Source: Chryseobacterium soli (GTDB taxonomy: Bacteria; Bacteroidota; Bacteroidia; Flavobacteriales; Weeksellaceae). From it: a stretch of DNA of 64,000 nt. The stretch lies in the NCBI RefSeq assembly GCF_000737705.1, contig NZ_JPRH01000007.1, positions 62,001 through 126,000 of the forward strand, given 5' to 3'. The notes below the pieces were generated by a model. That model was not told where the DNA came from and did no database searches. It saw nothing but the letters and a program-made list of their open reading frames with translations. Each line of letters begins with the position of its first letter. Position 1 is the first letter of the stretch. The position numbers and the translations under genes are program-made. Of this stretch, positions 42,092 to 50,677 are shown piece by piece.

Positions 42092-43897
42092 ATGAAGGCT
42101 AAAACTTCTTTTTATGTTACGCTCGTTTTCGGAATAATGATACAACAGGTTTCTGCACAGAATGAGTCTTCATTAAAAAACGAAATTTCTAAAGTAGAAT
42201 CCGGATTAATGCCTGCCGTACGCTTTGAAGGCGATCCGGTCTGGACGATTGAATCACGGATGAAATATTATCATATTCCCGGAGTGAGCATCGCCGTTAT
42301 TAAAGATTCTAAAGTAATCTGGAGCAAAACATATGGGGTAGCCGATGAGGATACTAAGATTCCTGTTAATTCAAAAACCCTTTTTCAGGCTGCATCCATG
42401 AGCAAACCGGTAAGTGCCTACGCCGCATTAAAGGAAGTGGAAATGGGAAAAATAAATCCTGATGCTGATGTAAATACCTATTTGAAATCCTGGAAAGTTC
42501 CTGAAAATGAATTCACCAAAGAAAAGAAAGTTACCCTTAAAAATATTGTAAGCCACACGGCGGGTCTTACCGTGAGTGGATTTTTAGGATATGAAGCTGG
42601 CCAACCTGTTCCTACGTTGCTTCAGGTACTGAACGGCCAAAGTCCGGCCAATTCTCCTGGTATTACAGTGGATAAAGCACCCGGAAGTCCTTACCGATAC
42701 GGTGGCGGCGGATATTGCGTCATGCAGCAAATGCTCATAGATATTGAGGGGAAAGATTTTGCCACGATTATGAAAGAAAAAGTGCTTGTGCCGCTGGATA
42801 TGAAAAACAGCACCTACACCCAGCCTTTGCCGGAAGCGCTGTCTCAATGGGCTGCTACCGCCTATTCAGCAAATGGGTCTAAAGTTCAGGGGAAATACCA
42901 CACCTATCCTGAGATGGCACCCGCAGGATTGTGGACGACCGCTGAAGATTATGCAAAGTTTGTTATTGATCTTCAAAATACGCTGAACGATAAAAGCCAT
43001 ACCATTATTTCAAAAAAAATAGCAGAAGAATTTACCACTCCTTTCATTGATCCATTCATGGGATTAGGTATTTTCATCGAAAATAGAAGCGGAGAGGTCT
43101 ATTTCAGCCATGGAGGTGATAATGAAGGTTTTTCCGGCAAATTCATCGGAAATAAAACTAACGGTGATGGAATGGTGATTTTAACCAATACCAATAAGCC
43201 TATGTTTATTGAAGAGCTGATCCGTTCTGTGGCAACGGTTTATGAATGGCCGAATTTTGTGCCTCCCGTTTATAAAGTGATGTCGGTAACCCAGCAGGAT
43301 TTTACCAACAACATTGGGCGCTACCAATCTGATACCTATGGTTTTTACAAAATTTACCGTGAAAAAGGAAAACTGATGGCAGTGAATAATGTAGAAGCTC
43401 CTGCAGAATTGATTAAAGTAGGGGATAATACGTTTACTCTTCGTGATTGGGACTATACCGTGAAATTTGAAAAAAATAAAAAAACAGGAAAAAAAGAATT
43501 GGTACAGGTTCTGGGCGATAAAACGATACGCTCATCAAATTCGCTGATGACGGATAATGAAAAAACTCCTTTAGAAATGATTTTGGAAGGCCATTTTGAG
43601 AAAGGATCAGAGGCATACCGTAGAGCTAAAACGAAAGATACTTATCATCATCTCCTTTCTGAAAACTATCTGAATGGAGTAGGTTACGCTTTACTTCAAC
43701 AGAAAGAACTTACAAAAGCAATTGACATATTTCGTGTAAATACCCTGCTATATCCTAACAGTGAAAATGTATTTGACAGTTTGGGGGAAGCGTATCTGGA
43801 AGCTGGAGAAAAGGAAAAAGCGAAACAGAATTATCAAAAAGTACTGGACATAAATCCCAACAATACGAATGCTGCTAGAGTTTTAAAAAGATTGTAA
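42092..43897 (+). CDS. Secreted beta-lactamase-fold serine hydrolase with TPR tail
   Basis: 601 residues with a signal peptide ending near SAQN. PF00144-type serine hydrolase: SMSKP gives the SxxK nucleophile motif, RYGGGGYCVMQ stands at the YxN position as Tyr-x-Gly, and HGGDNEGFSG is the HxG motif. The region after residue 400 is a beta-rich linker, and the last 90 residues form TPR helices (GVGYALLQQKELTKAIDIFR, FDSLGEAYLEAGEKEKAKQN). Candidates are an esterase, a D-aminopeptidase or a penicillin-binding-like enzyme in the periplasm. Not a resistance enzyme on this evidence alone. Confidence 0.88.
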   Translation: MKAKTSFYVTLVFGIMIQQVSAQNESSLKNEISKVESGLMPAVRFEGDPVWTIESRMKYYHIPGVSIAVIKDSKVIWSKTYGVADEDTKIPVNSKTLFQAASMSKPVSAYAALKEVEMGKINPDADVNTYLKSWKVPENEFTKEKKVTLKNIVSHTAGLTVSGFLGYEAGQPVPTLLQVLNGQSPANSPGITVDKAPGSPYRYGGGGYCVMQQMLIDIEGKDFATIMKEKVLVPLDMKNSTYTQPLPEALSQWAATAYSANGSKVQGKYHTYPEMAPAGLWTTAEDYAKFVIDLQNTLNDKSHTIISKKIAEEFTTPFIDPFMGLGIFIENRSGEVYFSHGGDNEGFSGKFIGNKTNGDGMVILTNTNKPMFIEELIRSVATVYEWPNFVPPVYKVMSVTQQDFTNNIGRYQSDTYGFYKIYREKGKLMAVNNVEAPAELIKVGDNTFTLRDWDYTVKFEKNKKTGKKELVQVLGDKTIRSSNSLMTDNEKTPLEMILEGHFEKGSEAYRRAKTKDTYHHLLSENYLNGVGYALLQQKELTKAIDIFRVNTLLYPNSENVFDSLGEAYLEAGEKEKAKQNYQKVLDINPNNTNAARVLKRL

Positions 43898-43999
43898 TAG
43901 ATTTTAGATGTCAGATGCTGGATTTCAGATAACATACTTACAGTCTCAGTGTGTTTTATTATACTTTAACTACATAACATTTCATTAAAAAATAAATCA

Positions 44000-45091
44000 A
44001 TGATTAAACAATTTATATTCATTTTGTTTGCTTTCTTATCTTCTCAGACGATGTATTCTCAAACTTTTGATGATACTTCCTGCTGGGAATATTTTAAAAT
44101 TACGGCAGACTTAAAAAATAATAAACCTCTTGACAAAAAAACCTGGAATACCTTTTTAAAAAATGAAGCAATACAAGTATATCTGAATGATCAGGGAGTC
44201 GACAGTGCTTATATAGAAAATTACAGAAAGAGCATGGAAATAGTCTATATGCCAAAAAACAGTGTGGCATTACAGGAAAGACTGAAAGAGCCTCTAAAAA
44301 ACTGGTGGATCTATATTGTGAATGAATATAAGGTGAATGAAGACCAGATGAAGGCTTATCTCACCGATATCAAGAAAGATCCTAAGCACTATTTTGAAAC
44401 GTGCTATCAATATACCTATCAGATGCTTCCCAAGCAAAACCACAAAACAGTTCCTGAACACAAAGTGACCATCATTCCGATACATAATGATGCTCACATT
44501 AAGAATGACTGGATGATATTCACCCTTATCGCGGCCTATTTTCAAGATACCAATAAGATGGGTGCAATGGGAGGTCACGAATTTCATCATTTTTTGAGGC
44601 CTCAGCTTGTATTTGAAGCGGAAGATCAGGATGCTGTTATTGTAAACTTACTTCAGAAAATACTGAATGAAGGAAGTGCTGATTTAACAGATAAAAGATA
44701 TATGGGCAAAGACGCGGTAAAGCTATTGCCATTTCAGCGGGAAACTGCTGCAGAATTCATTACAGACGGAGCAAAGGTGCTTAAAAATATTGATTCTTTA
44801 TTATCTGTAAAACCTTTAGACCGGTCTAAGTTAAAGATGAATAAACTCATTAATAATTGGAACACCAGCGGGCACGTTCCGGGATATTATATGTCTAATA
44901 TCATCGAAAAAGGAGGTTATAAAAAAGAACTGATCAAGCATATTGAAGATCCTTTCAAGTTTATCTACCTGTACGATAAAGCATCGAAAAAAGACAAAAA
45001 TGCCTATGTTCTCTCTGCAACGACAATAGAACTTGTTCGTGAGCTGGATAAAAAGTACAGACCTAAGGCTAAGATTGAACAATATCAGTAA
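44000..45091 (+). CDS. Putative secreted zinc metallopeptidase (DUF5700-like)
   Basis: 363 residues with a signal peptide (ends YSQ). The motif GGHEFHHFLRPQ has the HExxH metal site, and a downstream Glu in LNEGSADLTDKRYMG could be the third ligand, as in gluzincin-like families. I associate this architecture with DUF5700, described as a predicted zinc-dependent peptidase. It follows the serine hydrolase by about 100 bp and is closed by a hairpin terminator at 45106. Substrate unknown. Confidence 0.72.
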   Translation: MIKQFIFILFAFLSSQTMYSQTFDDTSCWEYFKITADLKNNKPLDKKTWNTFLKNEAIQVYLNDQGVDSAYIENYRKSMEIVYMPKNSVALQERLKEPLKNWWIYIVNEYKVNEDQMKAYLTDIKKDPKHYFETCYQYTYQMLPKQNHKTVPEHKVTIIPIHNDAHIKNDWMIFTLIAAYFQDTNKMGAMGGHEFHHFLRPQLVFEAEDQDAVIVNLLQKILNEGSADLTDKRYMGKDAVKLLPFQRETAAEFITDGAKVLKNIDSLLSVKPLDRSKLKMNKLINNWNTSGHVPGYYMSNIIEKGGYKKELIKHIEDPFKFIYLYDKASKKDKNAYVLSATTIELVRELDKKYRPKAKIEQYQ

Positions 45092-45105
45092 AAGTATTGA
45101 ACAGT

Positions 45106-45145
45106 AAACTTAAAGGATAAATCATTGATTATCCTTTAAGTTTTT
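45106..45145 (+). terminator. Intrinsic terminator
   Basis: A 15-bp perfect stem (45106-45120 with 45129-45143) followed by T residues, 14 bp after the metallopeptidase stop. Confidence 0.88.
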
Positions 45146-45213
45146 GAAGATTATTTTAGCAAATCTTTATATTTTTTTCACAAGGGATCTCAAGAATAGT
45201 AGGTTTAAGCTTA

Positions 45214-45666
45214 TTATCTTAAAATCAGATCTATTTCAGGGATAAGGTCATCCCTATTAATTATTCTTTCAAAATACGAAGTTTCAATTCTGGTTTTCTT
45301 CCAAAAAGGATATATCAAAATACCTGTTATTCCTAAGTTTTCTATGTTGGAATCAGACGTTTTAATTTCAGTGATTGCTTTATAAACCGTTTCCCCTTTT
45401 ATATATTTGGTTACCCTCACTTCACTGGTCAGCAAATCAAAAACCTGCCTGATTCCGTTTTGTAAATTTCCATATTCTTCACTAAAATGGGTGTGATTTA
45501 GCCCAAATCCAACGGTAAATTCTGAATGATCTACTGAAAGCCATAAATTAGAATCTTTTATAGATAGAAATGTGCTTCCGTTTTCTTCTTCAACTTTTAC
45601 TTTTGCACCCAATTTTAATTGTAAAAGATTTTGAATTTCGTTAAATTTTTTCAAATGGATTTTCAT
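45214..45666 (-). CDS. Hypothetical cytoplasmic protein
   Basis: 150 residues, mixed alpha/beta, starting MKIHLKKFNEIQNLLQLKL. No signal, no Cys, no known catalytic motif. The size and pattern (SLWLSVDHSEFTVGFGLNHT-like strands) recall small single-domain proteins of the immunity or housekeeping-unknown type, but I cannot name a family. It stands alone and faces the metallopeptidase gene. Confidence 0.55.
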   Translation of the reverse strand: MKIHLKKFNEIQNLLQLKLGAKVKVEEENGSTFLSIKDSNLWLSVDHSEFTVGFGLNHTHFSEEYGNLQNGIRQVFDLLTSEVRVTKYIKGETVYKAITEIKTSDSNIENLGITGILIYPFWKKTRIETSYFERIINRDDLIPEIDLILR

Positions 45667-45868
45667 GGGTAATTAATGATAAAATATTCCGGAAGTAGGG
45701 TTCAAAATACGATTTCAAAGAAACGAAAATACTCAAAATGGATGAATTGAAAAAGTACGATAAAATAGCGATGCATTTTTATGTTTTGGAATATTTTAAT
45801 TCAAAAACTGTATTTTTTATCAATTGATAAATAAATCCTGAACCATAATCTTTACTTTTAGGAAAAAA

Positions 45869-46264
45869 ATGTCAGGAGAAAAAAATCTTACCGTACTGTT
45901 GCAAAACATGGAACCTGTATTGAATGATGGTGACTATGTTTTCTCTACCGTGGAAAACGTAAGCCAAATTCCAGATATGGAAAAGCTGTTGTTTTTCTTT
46001 CGAGAAAAAGAAGCTGTTACAGTGGTTTTGGAGAAATCTATTGCTGATGAATGGAATTTAAAATACAATTATATTTCATCCTGGCTTACCCTCAATGTAC
46101 ATTCTTCACTGGAAGCTGTAGGATTAACAGCCGCTTTTGCCAATGCACTGAAGCACGAAAACATCAGCTGTAATGTCGTAGCTGCCTACTTTCATGATCA
46201 TATTTTTGTAGCGAAAGAGGATGGGGGAAGGGCGATGGAAGCATTGAAGAAACTCAGTGTTTAA
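45869..46264 (+). CDS. ACT-domain protein (PF10000-type)
   Basis: 131 residues: NMEPVLNDGDYVFSTVEN near the start, EKLLFFFREKEAVTVVLEKS in the middle, then WLTLNVHSSLEAVGLTAAFA and VAAYFHDHIFVAKEDGGRAM. These are the signatures of the paired ACT fold of PF10000 (ACT_3, CASTOR-like). Such proteins probably sense amino acids in the cytoplasm; ligand unknown. It stands alone. Confidence 0.85.
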   Translation: MSGEKNLTVLLQNMEPVLNDGDYVFSTVENVSQIPDMEKLLFFFREKEAVTVVLEKSIADEWNLKYNYISSWLTLNVHSSLEAVGLTAAFANALKHENISCNVVAAYFHDHIFVAKEDGGRAMEALKKLSV

Positions 46265-46357
46265 ATTGAATAACCTTTAATCGGTAGAGGATTCACATGT
46301 TTAAATAACGGATCATTTATGTGAAAAGAATCAGTATGCATAATTAAATACTAAAAA

Positions 46358-46855
46358 ATGAAAAAAATGATATTACTGATAGGGGGGGTATTCCTTTTCA
46401 ACTGCCAGAAAAAACATAAAAACGAATCAGGATTAAATGATAATTTATATATTGTACTTCTTGATTATCAGAAAAAAAATCCTATTCCTTCTGATGATGA
46501 AATAAAGAAAAAAAGAATATTTATTAATCCGAAAGACGCAAAATATGTTTTTGAAGTAATCATAGATAAGAATGAAAAAGATACATTGCTATCTGTTACT
46601 TTAGAGTCAAGAGGAGTGAAACGGGAAAATAGTTCATATGGGATTTATTCAGACAAAAATTTAAAACCAACTTATATTATTGATGAAAATAAGATAGGGA
46701 AGAACTTTATTAAAGAATATAAACAAAGAAATTTGGATACGTTTACATTCAAAGATCTTGTGATAGATGATACGATGTATCCCGTATATTTTTATAAAGC
46801 TGCCAGGAATAAGCTGATCTTATATGATTCTATGAGGGGGAATGTTAAGAAATAA
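46358..46855 (+). CDS. Hypothetical lipoprotein
   Basis: 165 residues. MKKMILLIGGVFLFNC is a lipoprotein signal with Cys at position 16, followed by a Lys-rich linker. The mature part is beta-rich (AKYVFEVIIDKNEKDTLLSV). No family recognised. Confidence 0.6.
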   Translation: MKKMILLIGGVFLFNCQKKHKNESGLNDNLYIVLLDYQKKNPIPSDDEIKKKRIFINPKDAKYVFEVIIDKNEKDTLLSVTLESRGVKRENSSYGIYSDKNLKPTYIIDENKIGKNFIKEYKQRNLDTFTFKDLVIDDTMYPVYFYKAARNKLILYDSMRGNVKK

Positions 46856-46938
46856 AAGGAAACATATTGATTATCTTTTCATTTTTGATAAAAAACTCAT
46901 ATAACACTAACTCCTAGCAATTGTCTCTTTTAAAAAAT

Positions 46939-46975
46939 AAAAATTCCGCCTCAGTTCTGAGACGGAATTTTCAAG
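46939..46975 (-). terminator. Intrinsic terminator of VOC gene
   Basis: Stem AAATTCCG-C-CTCA with TGAG-A-CGGAATTT (one mismatch, loop GTTC). T-rich on the minus strand after the stem, 12 bp past the stop of the gene at 46987-47382. Confidence 0.75.
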
Positions 46976-46986
46976 AGGCTAAAATG

Positions 46987-47382
46987 CTAGTTAAATTTTT
47001 TAATCGCATCGGAACTTACAGGAGTGAAAAAGTTAATTAAATTTCCATCCGGATCACAAAAAAGAAGCGATCGGTTGCCCCACGGCATAGTAGTCGGCTG
47101 CTGAATGATGTCGGTTGTGATCTCTTTAATCCTTTCATATTCATCATCAACATTGGCGACTAGAAATTCTATAATACTGTTTTTACTACCAGTTGATGCT
47201 GTCAGATTTTCCCCGAACATTTTCATAGTACAGGTACTTCCAATGGCTAAGGTGATAGAGTTGGCAGAAAGCTCTGCAAAATCTTCGGTATACCATTGAG
47301 CCGTTAATCCAATTGCTTTTTCATAAAATGCAACAGATTGTTGGATGTCTTTTGTAATAATTCTTAATGAAGTTAGTTTCAT
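46987..47382 (-). CDS. VOC family protein
   Basis: 131 residues: MKLTSLRIITKDIQQSVAFY, EKAIGLTAQWYTEDFAELS and, at the end, PWGNRSLLFCDPDGNLINFF, the standard VOC halves. One-domain member of the glyoxalase/dioxygenase superfamily; substrate unknown. It stands alone with its own terminator. Confidence 0.85.
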   Translation of the reverse strand: MKLTSLRIITKDIQQSVAFYEKAIGLTAQWYTEDFAELSANSITLAIGSTCTMKMFGENLTASTGSKNSIIEFLVANVDDEYERIKEITTDIIQQPTTMPWGNRSLLFCDPDGNLINFFTPVSSDAIKKFN

Positions 47383-47689
47383 ACGGTTTGGAATTGATCA
47401 TGTAAATATTGATACAAAAGTAGAGCAGAGCTGTGACAACAGTATGTCAGCAGGATCGTAGATTTTTGTTGAAACTAGTTTTAAAAGGTAAAGTTGTATC
47501 AGAGATTAATTGTACATACCTGCAAATTTTGCATACCATTTTGCTGAAAATCTTTGATTTTCTCGCGCCTTAACACTAAAACATTAGAAAATATAGCTTT
47601 GCGCCTTTGCGATTTCCAATATACGATAGAACTTCTTTCAACTAGTTACGAATGATCTTTTGTAAAGTATTGATAATCATTGGGATTGC
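47383..47689. repeat. Intergenic region with hairpin and repeat-like sequence
   Basis: No gene seen. GAAAATC at 47546-47552 pairs with GATTTTC at 47556-47562 (loop TTT), followed by a CTCGCGCC block and, at about 47600, GCTTTGCGCCTTTGCGAT. GC-containing blocks in AT-rich spacer DNA recall the dispersed CGCAAAGGCGCAAAG intergenic repeats I know from Flavobacteriia. Only one copy is in this window. Confidence 0.3.
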
Positions 47690-49006
47690 TTATTTCAAAA
47701 ACCATAATTCAAAAGCACTTCCTTCTTCCAGTGCCTGATAGTTAAGGTATCCGCCATGCGCTTCCATAATACTTTTAGTCAGCGTTAACCCAATTCCGGA
47801 GCCTCCTGCTCTCGTAGTAAAAAAAGGAAGGAATATTTTGTCCTTAATTTCAGTTGTAATACCGGTCCCGTTATCTGTAATGCTTACTACAATCCTGTTA
47901 TTGTGAGATCTTACACTGGTTTTGATAACCTTATGCTCCTTTTCGGAAACGGCAAAGATAGCATTCAGATAAAGATTAATAAGACTGCGCTCTATCATTT
48001 TTTCGTCTGCAGAAACCCTGAAATCTTCAATATCCATCATCATCCGAATATTGTGTTGTGTAAGTGTAGATTTTAAAATACTGGCAGCAGAATCTATCAC
48101 ATTTTTAAGCGATACAGGAGCCAGGATAGGTTTTGGAAGTTCGGCTACCTGGCGGTAATCATCCACAAAATTCAAAAGCTGTTTGGATTTGGAATTGATG
48201 ATCATCAGGCTGTCTTTCATCTCCTGTTGGTCCTCTTTATCAATGCTTTCTTGGTTGCTGATGTACTCCAGGTTCTGGATCAGGCTGTTGACTGGGGTTA
48301 GTGTATTCAGAAGTTCATGCGAAATCACTTTCATTAGGTTGTTCCAGGCCATTTTTTCTTTCTGTTCGATAATTTTCTGTACGGATTCTAAGGTGATAAT
48401 ATAGAAATGATGTTGCGTATTTTTTACCTGTTTTGTCCTTAATGAAAAAGACTGTTTGGAATTTCCGTGGATAGAAATATCAAAAAAATCCTGAGAACTG
48501 TTATAGCCCGTATCCTCAATAATCTTATAAAACTCCGGAACTTTTGAGGCATATAACTCCCAGCTGTTGTACTTGGGAATCTGTAAAATTTCGAGAAAAG
48601 CCCCGTTCACATAAAATACATTCCACTTTTCATACTGTGCAGAAAGAATCATCAACCCTGTTTCCATATGATCGAGGATACTTTCATACAGGAGTTTATA
48701 GGAAGATAGGGAAAGCTGCTCCTCTTTGCTCTGGTAATATAAACGGATACTGTTGTCCACAAGCTCATTACCTTCCTCCGTGGGAAATAACGAAAAATCT
48801 TTTCTCCTGATGGAAAGAATGATTTTTTCTGCTTTGGAAGCCTGTGAAGTAAGCGAAAAATAAACCATAGTCACAAAAACGACTATAAGCCCTACAAAAA
48901 GCAAGGTATTAAACCATTTTCCTTCTAAAAAGAAATGATATGCTGCAATACCACTAGTAATGGCAAGAAGGTTGTAAATCACCCACAGATACCCGTTTTT
49001 ATTCAT
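47690..49006 (-). CDS. Membrane sensor histidine kinase of the sigma54 two-component system
   Basis: 438 residues. Two spans at about 8-25 and 33-51, then a PAS-like region (FYVNGAFLEILQIPKYNSWE) and the kinase core with MKVISHELLNTLTPVNSLIQ (H230), an NtrY-like H-box, and ATP motifs NLYLNAIFAVSE, DNGTGI and GGSGIGLTLTKSIMEAHGG. It lies 133 bp downstream of the sigma54 activator gene on the same strand and is its likely cognate kinase. The inter-gene spacer holds short repeats. Confidence 0.9.
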   Translation of the reverse strand: MNKNGYLWVIYNLLAITSGIAAYHFFLEGKWFNTLLFVGLIVVFVTMVYFSLTSQASKAEKIILSIRRKDFSLFPTEEGNELVDNSIRLYYQSKEEQLSLSSYKLLYESILDHMETGLMILSAQYEKWNVFYVNGAFLEILQIPKYNSWELYASKVPEFYKIIEDTGYNSSQDFFDISIHGNSKQSFSLRTKQVKNTQHHFYIITLESVQKIIEQKEKMAWNNLMKVISHELLNTLTPVNSLIQNLEYISNQESIDKEDQQEMKDSLMIINSKSKQLLNFVDDYRQVAELPKPILAPVSLKNVIDSAASILKSTLTQHNIRMMMDIEDFRVSADEKMIERSLINLYLNAIFAVSEKEHKVIKTSVRSHNNRIVVSITDNGTGITTEIKDKIFLPFFTTRAGGSGIGLTLTKSIMEAHGGYLNYQALEEGSAFELWFLK

Positions 49007-49027
49007 AAATTTCTATATATTTTTTAA

Positions 49028-49059
49028 ATGTAACAATGTAACAATGTAACAATGTAACA
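49028..49059. repeat. 8-bp unit repeated four times
   Basis: ATGTAACA is repeated four times without change between the kinase start and the activator stop. Such a tract can change copy number by slippage and might alter kinase expression. Confidence 0.7.
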
Positions 49060-49079
49060 ATACTTTCCTTAACCAACAG

Positions 49080-49123
49080 TCTGACATCTGACATCTGAAG
49101 TCTAAAGTCTAAAATCTAAAATC
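49080..49123. repeat. Degenerate short repeats, shared with 43899-43930
   Basis: Imperfect repeats of TCTAAAATC, GTCTAAA and CTGACAT. The minus-strand reading contains AGATTTTAGA and TGTCAGATG, both also found at 43899-43930 just after the serine hydrolase gene, so it is a dispersed intergenic repeat of at least two copies. Confidence 0.5.
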
Positions 49124-49139
49124 TTGGCTCCTTATTATC

Positions 49140-50483
49140 CTACAACCCAAACTTCTCCATTCTCCTGTACAATGCAGCCCGCGAAAGTCCCAGGTCTTCT
49201 GCAGCTGAAGAAATATTCCCCATATGCTTTTTTAACGCTTTTTTGATCAGAACTTCTTCCATTTCCTCAATGTTGAGGTTGACGATGGTATTTTCATATT
49301 CCTCATGCTTTGGCATTAGCAGCTGGAGATGATTATCATTAGATAAAATAACACTTCTTTCCAGGCAGTGATCCAGTTCGCGGATATTTCCCGGCCAGGG
49401 ATAATTTTCCAAGGTCAGCAGTAAATCATCCGTGAGTTCGAGATTCGGTTGGTGGTATTTTTGCTTGTAGCGATCCAGGAAATAATGGGCTAACAAACCA
49501 ATATCCTCCGGTCTTTCCCTTAAAGCCGGAATCTGAATTTCCACTGTATTGATCCTGTAATAGAGATCCTGCCGGAAACGGTTCTCAGCAACTGCTTTTT
49601 TAAGGTTTTCATTAGTCGCAAAAATAAAACGGACATCCAATAAACGCTCTTTCGATTCTCCTAACCTGGATAATTTTCTGTTTTGAATTAAACTTAAAAG
49701 TTTCGTCTGCAGATGAACCGGCAGGTTTCCGATTTCATCGAGAAATACCGTTCCGTTTTGGGCATTTTCAATTTTTCCGGCATAATCCTGATGGGCATCC
49801 GTAAAAGCTCCTTTTTTATATCCAAACAGTTCAGATTCAAAAAGCCCTTCGGAAATGCTCCCCAGATCAATATGAACAAAAGGCTGATTCTTTCGTTCCG
49901 ATTGTTCGTGAATGGATTCTGCCAGTACATATTTTCCGGTTCCGTTTTCTCCCAGCAGCAGAACATTGGCTTCTGTAGGGGCTACCTTTCTGAGTTGTTC
50001 AAGTACTTCCTTCATTTTTGAAGAATAAGTCTCCAGCTGGTATTGGTTACTTTTCTGGTTCACATTCACCCATTGGCTGAGCTTTCTGTTTTTTCTTGAA
50101 ATATCTACAGCAAGGTTTACCGAAGCATAGAGTTTTTCATTGTTCCAGGGCTTTAGAATGAAATCTGAAGCACCGTTTTTTAACGCTTCTACAGCCAGTT
50201 CCACTTCACCATAAGCCGTCATCAGGATAATAGGAAGGTTGGGGTCGAGGGTTTTAATCTCATTCATCCAGTAAAGACCGTCCTGTCCGCTTTCAAAACC
50301 TTTTCTGAAGTTCATGTCCAGAACGACAGCATCTACCTGGTTTTCAGTCATGAATTTCAGAATCTGGGCAGGCTTGCTGAGACAGCTCACTTCTGAAAAA
50401 AACTTTTTAAGCCAGACTCTTGCAGAGAATAGAATATCTTCTTCGTCATCCACAATCAGAATGTGGGCTTCTTTTTTACGCAT
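49140..50483 (-). CDS. Sigma54-dependent response regulator (NtrC family)
   Basis: 447 residues from ATG at 50483; the frame opens at 50588, but that extension runs through a regulatory dyad and is not receiver-like. Receiver (ILIVDDEEDILFSARVW, acceptor Asp in AVVLDMNFRKG), AAA+ domain with Walker A LLLGENGTGKYVLAESIH, the sigma54 contact loop as KKGAFTDAHQD instead of GAFTGA, GTVFLDEIGNLPVHLQTKLL, and a Fis-type helix-turn-helix (NISSAAEDLGLSRAALYRRM). It should activate a sigma54 promoter. The efflux operon on the other strand has one, with a dyad between. Confidence 0.93.
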   Translation of the reverse strand: MRKKEAHILIVDDEEDILFSARVWLKKFFSEVSCLSKPAQILKFMTENQVDAVVLDMNFRKGFESGQDGLYWMNEIKTLDPNLPIILMTAYGEVELAVEALKNGASDFILKPWNNEKLYASVNLAVDISRKNRKLSQWVNVNQKSNQYQLETYSSKMKEVLEQLRKVAPTEANVLLLGENGTGKYVLAESIHEQSERKNQPFVHIDLGSISEGLFESELFGYKKGAFTDAHQDYAGKIENAQNGTVFLDEIGNLPVHLQTKLLSLIQNRKLSRLGESKERLLDVRFIFATNENLKKAVAENRFRQDLYYRINTVEIQIPALRERPEDIGLLAHYFLDRYKQKYHQPNLELTDDLLLTLENYPWPGNIRELDHCLERSVILSNDNHLQLLMPKHEEYENTIVNLNIEEMEEVLIKKALKKHMGNISSAAEDLGLSRAALYRRMEKFGL

Positions 50484-50528
50484 GTTTTGTATTGACTGTA
50501 TTAAAACTAATTCTTTTTTCATTAAAGT

Positions 50529-50563
50529 GTTCACTTCCGGACAAAAAGTGTCCGATAATGAAC
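50529..50563. promoter_or_regulatory. 35-bp dyad, likely activator binding site (UAS)
   Basis: Two inverted repeats share one centre at 50546: inner CGGACA (50538-50543) with TGTCCG (50549-50554), outer GTTCA (50529-50533) with TGAAC (50559-50563). The centre is about 109 bp before the predicted sigma54 start site and 63 bp from the activator ATG, a normal place for an NtrC-family enhancer that may also regulate the activator itself. Confidence 0.7.
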
Positions 50564-50628
50564 AGTAAGCTTTCTGTTGCTTATACAAGTATTGCAGATT
50601 GTCAGAGACTTACGGGTTTATAATTTTC

Positions 50629-50643
50629 TGGCACTTGCATTGT
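50629..50643 (+). promoter_or_regulatory. Sigma54 (-24/-12) promoter of the efflux operon
   Basis: TGGCAC at 50629-50634, five bases, then TTGT at 50640-50643. The consensus is TGGCAC-N5-TTGC, so only the last base differs. Transcription would start near 50655, 23 nt before the ATG of the membrane-fusion gene. Confidence 0.75.
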
Positions 50644-50677
50644 GTAATTCATTGTAACAAAATGAGTTATCTTCAAT

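Noticed and set aside
42092-43897. Beta-lactamase resistance gene
   Set aside because: It has the SxxK fold but a Tyr-x-Gly instead of Tyr-x-Asn and a TPR tail; the larger serine-hydrolase family fits better than class C beta-lactamase.
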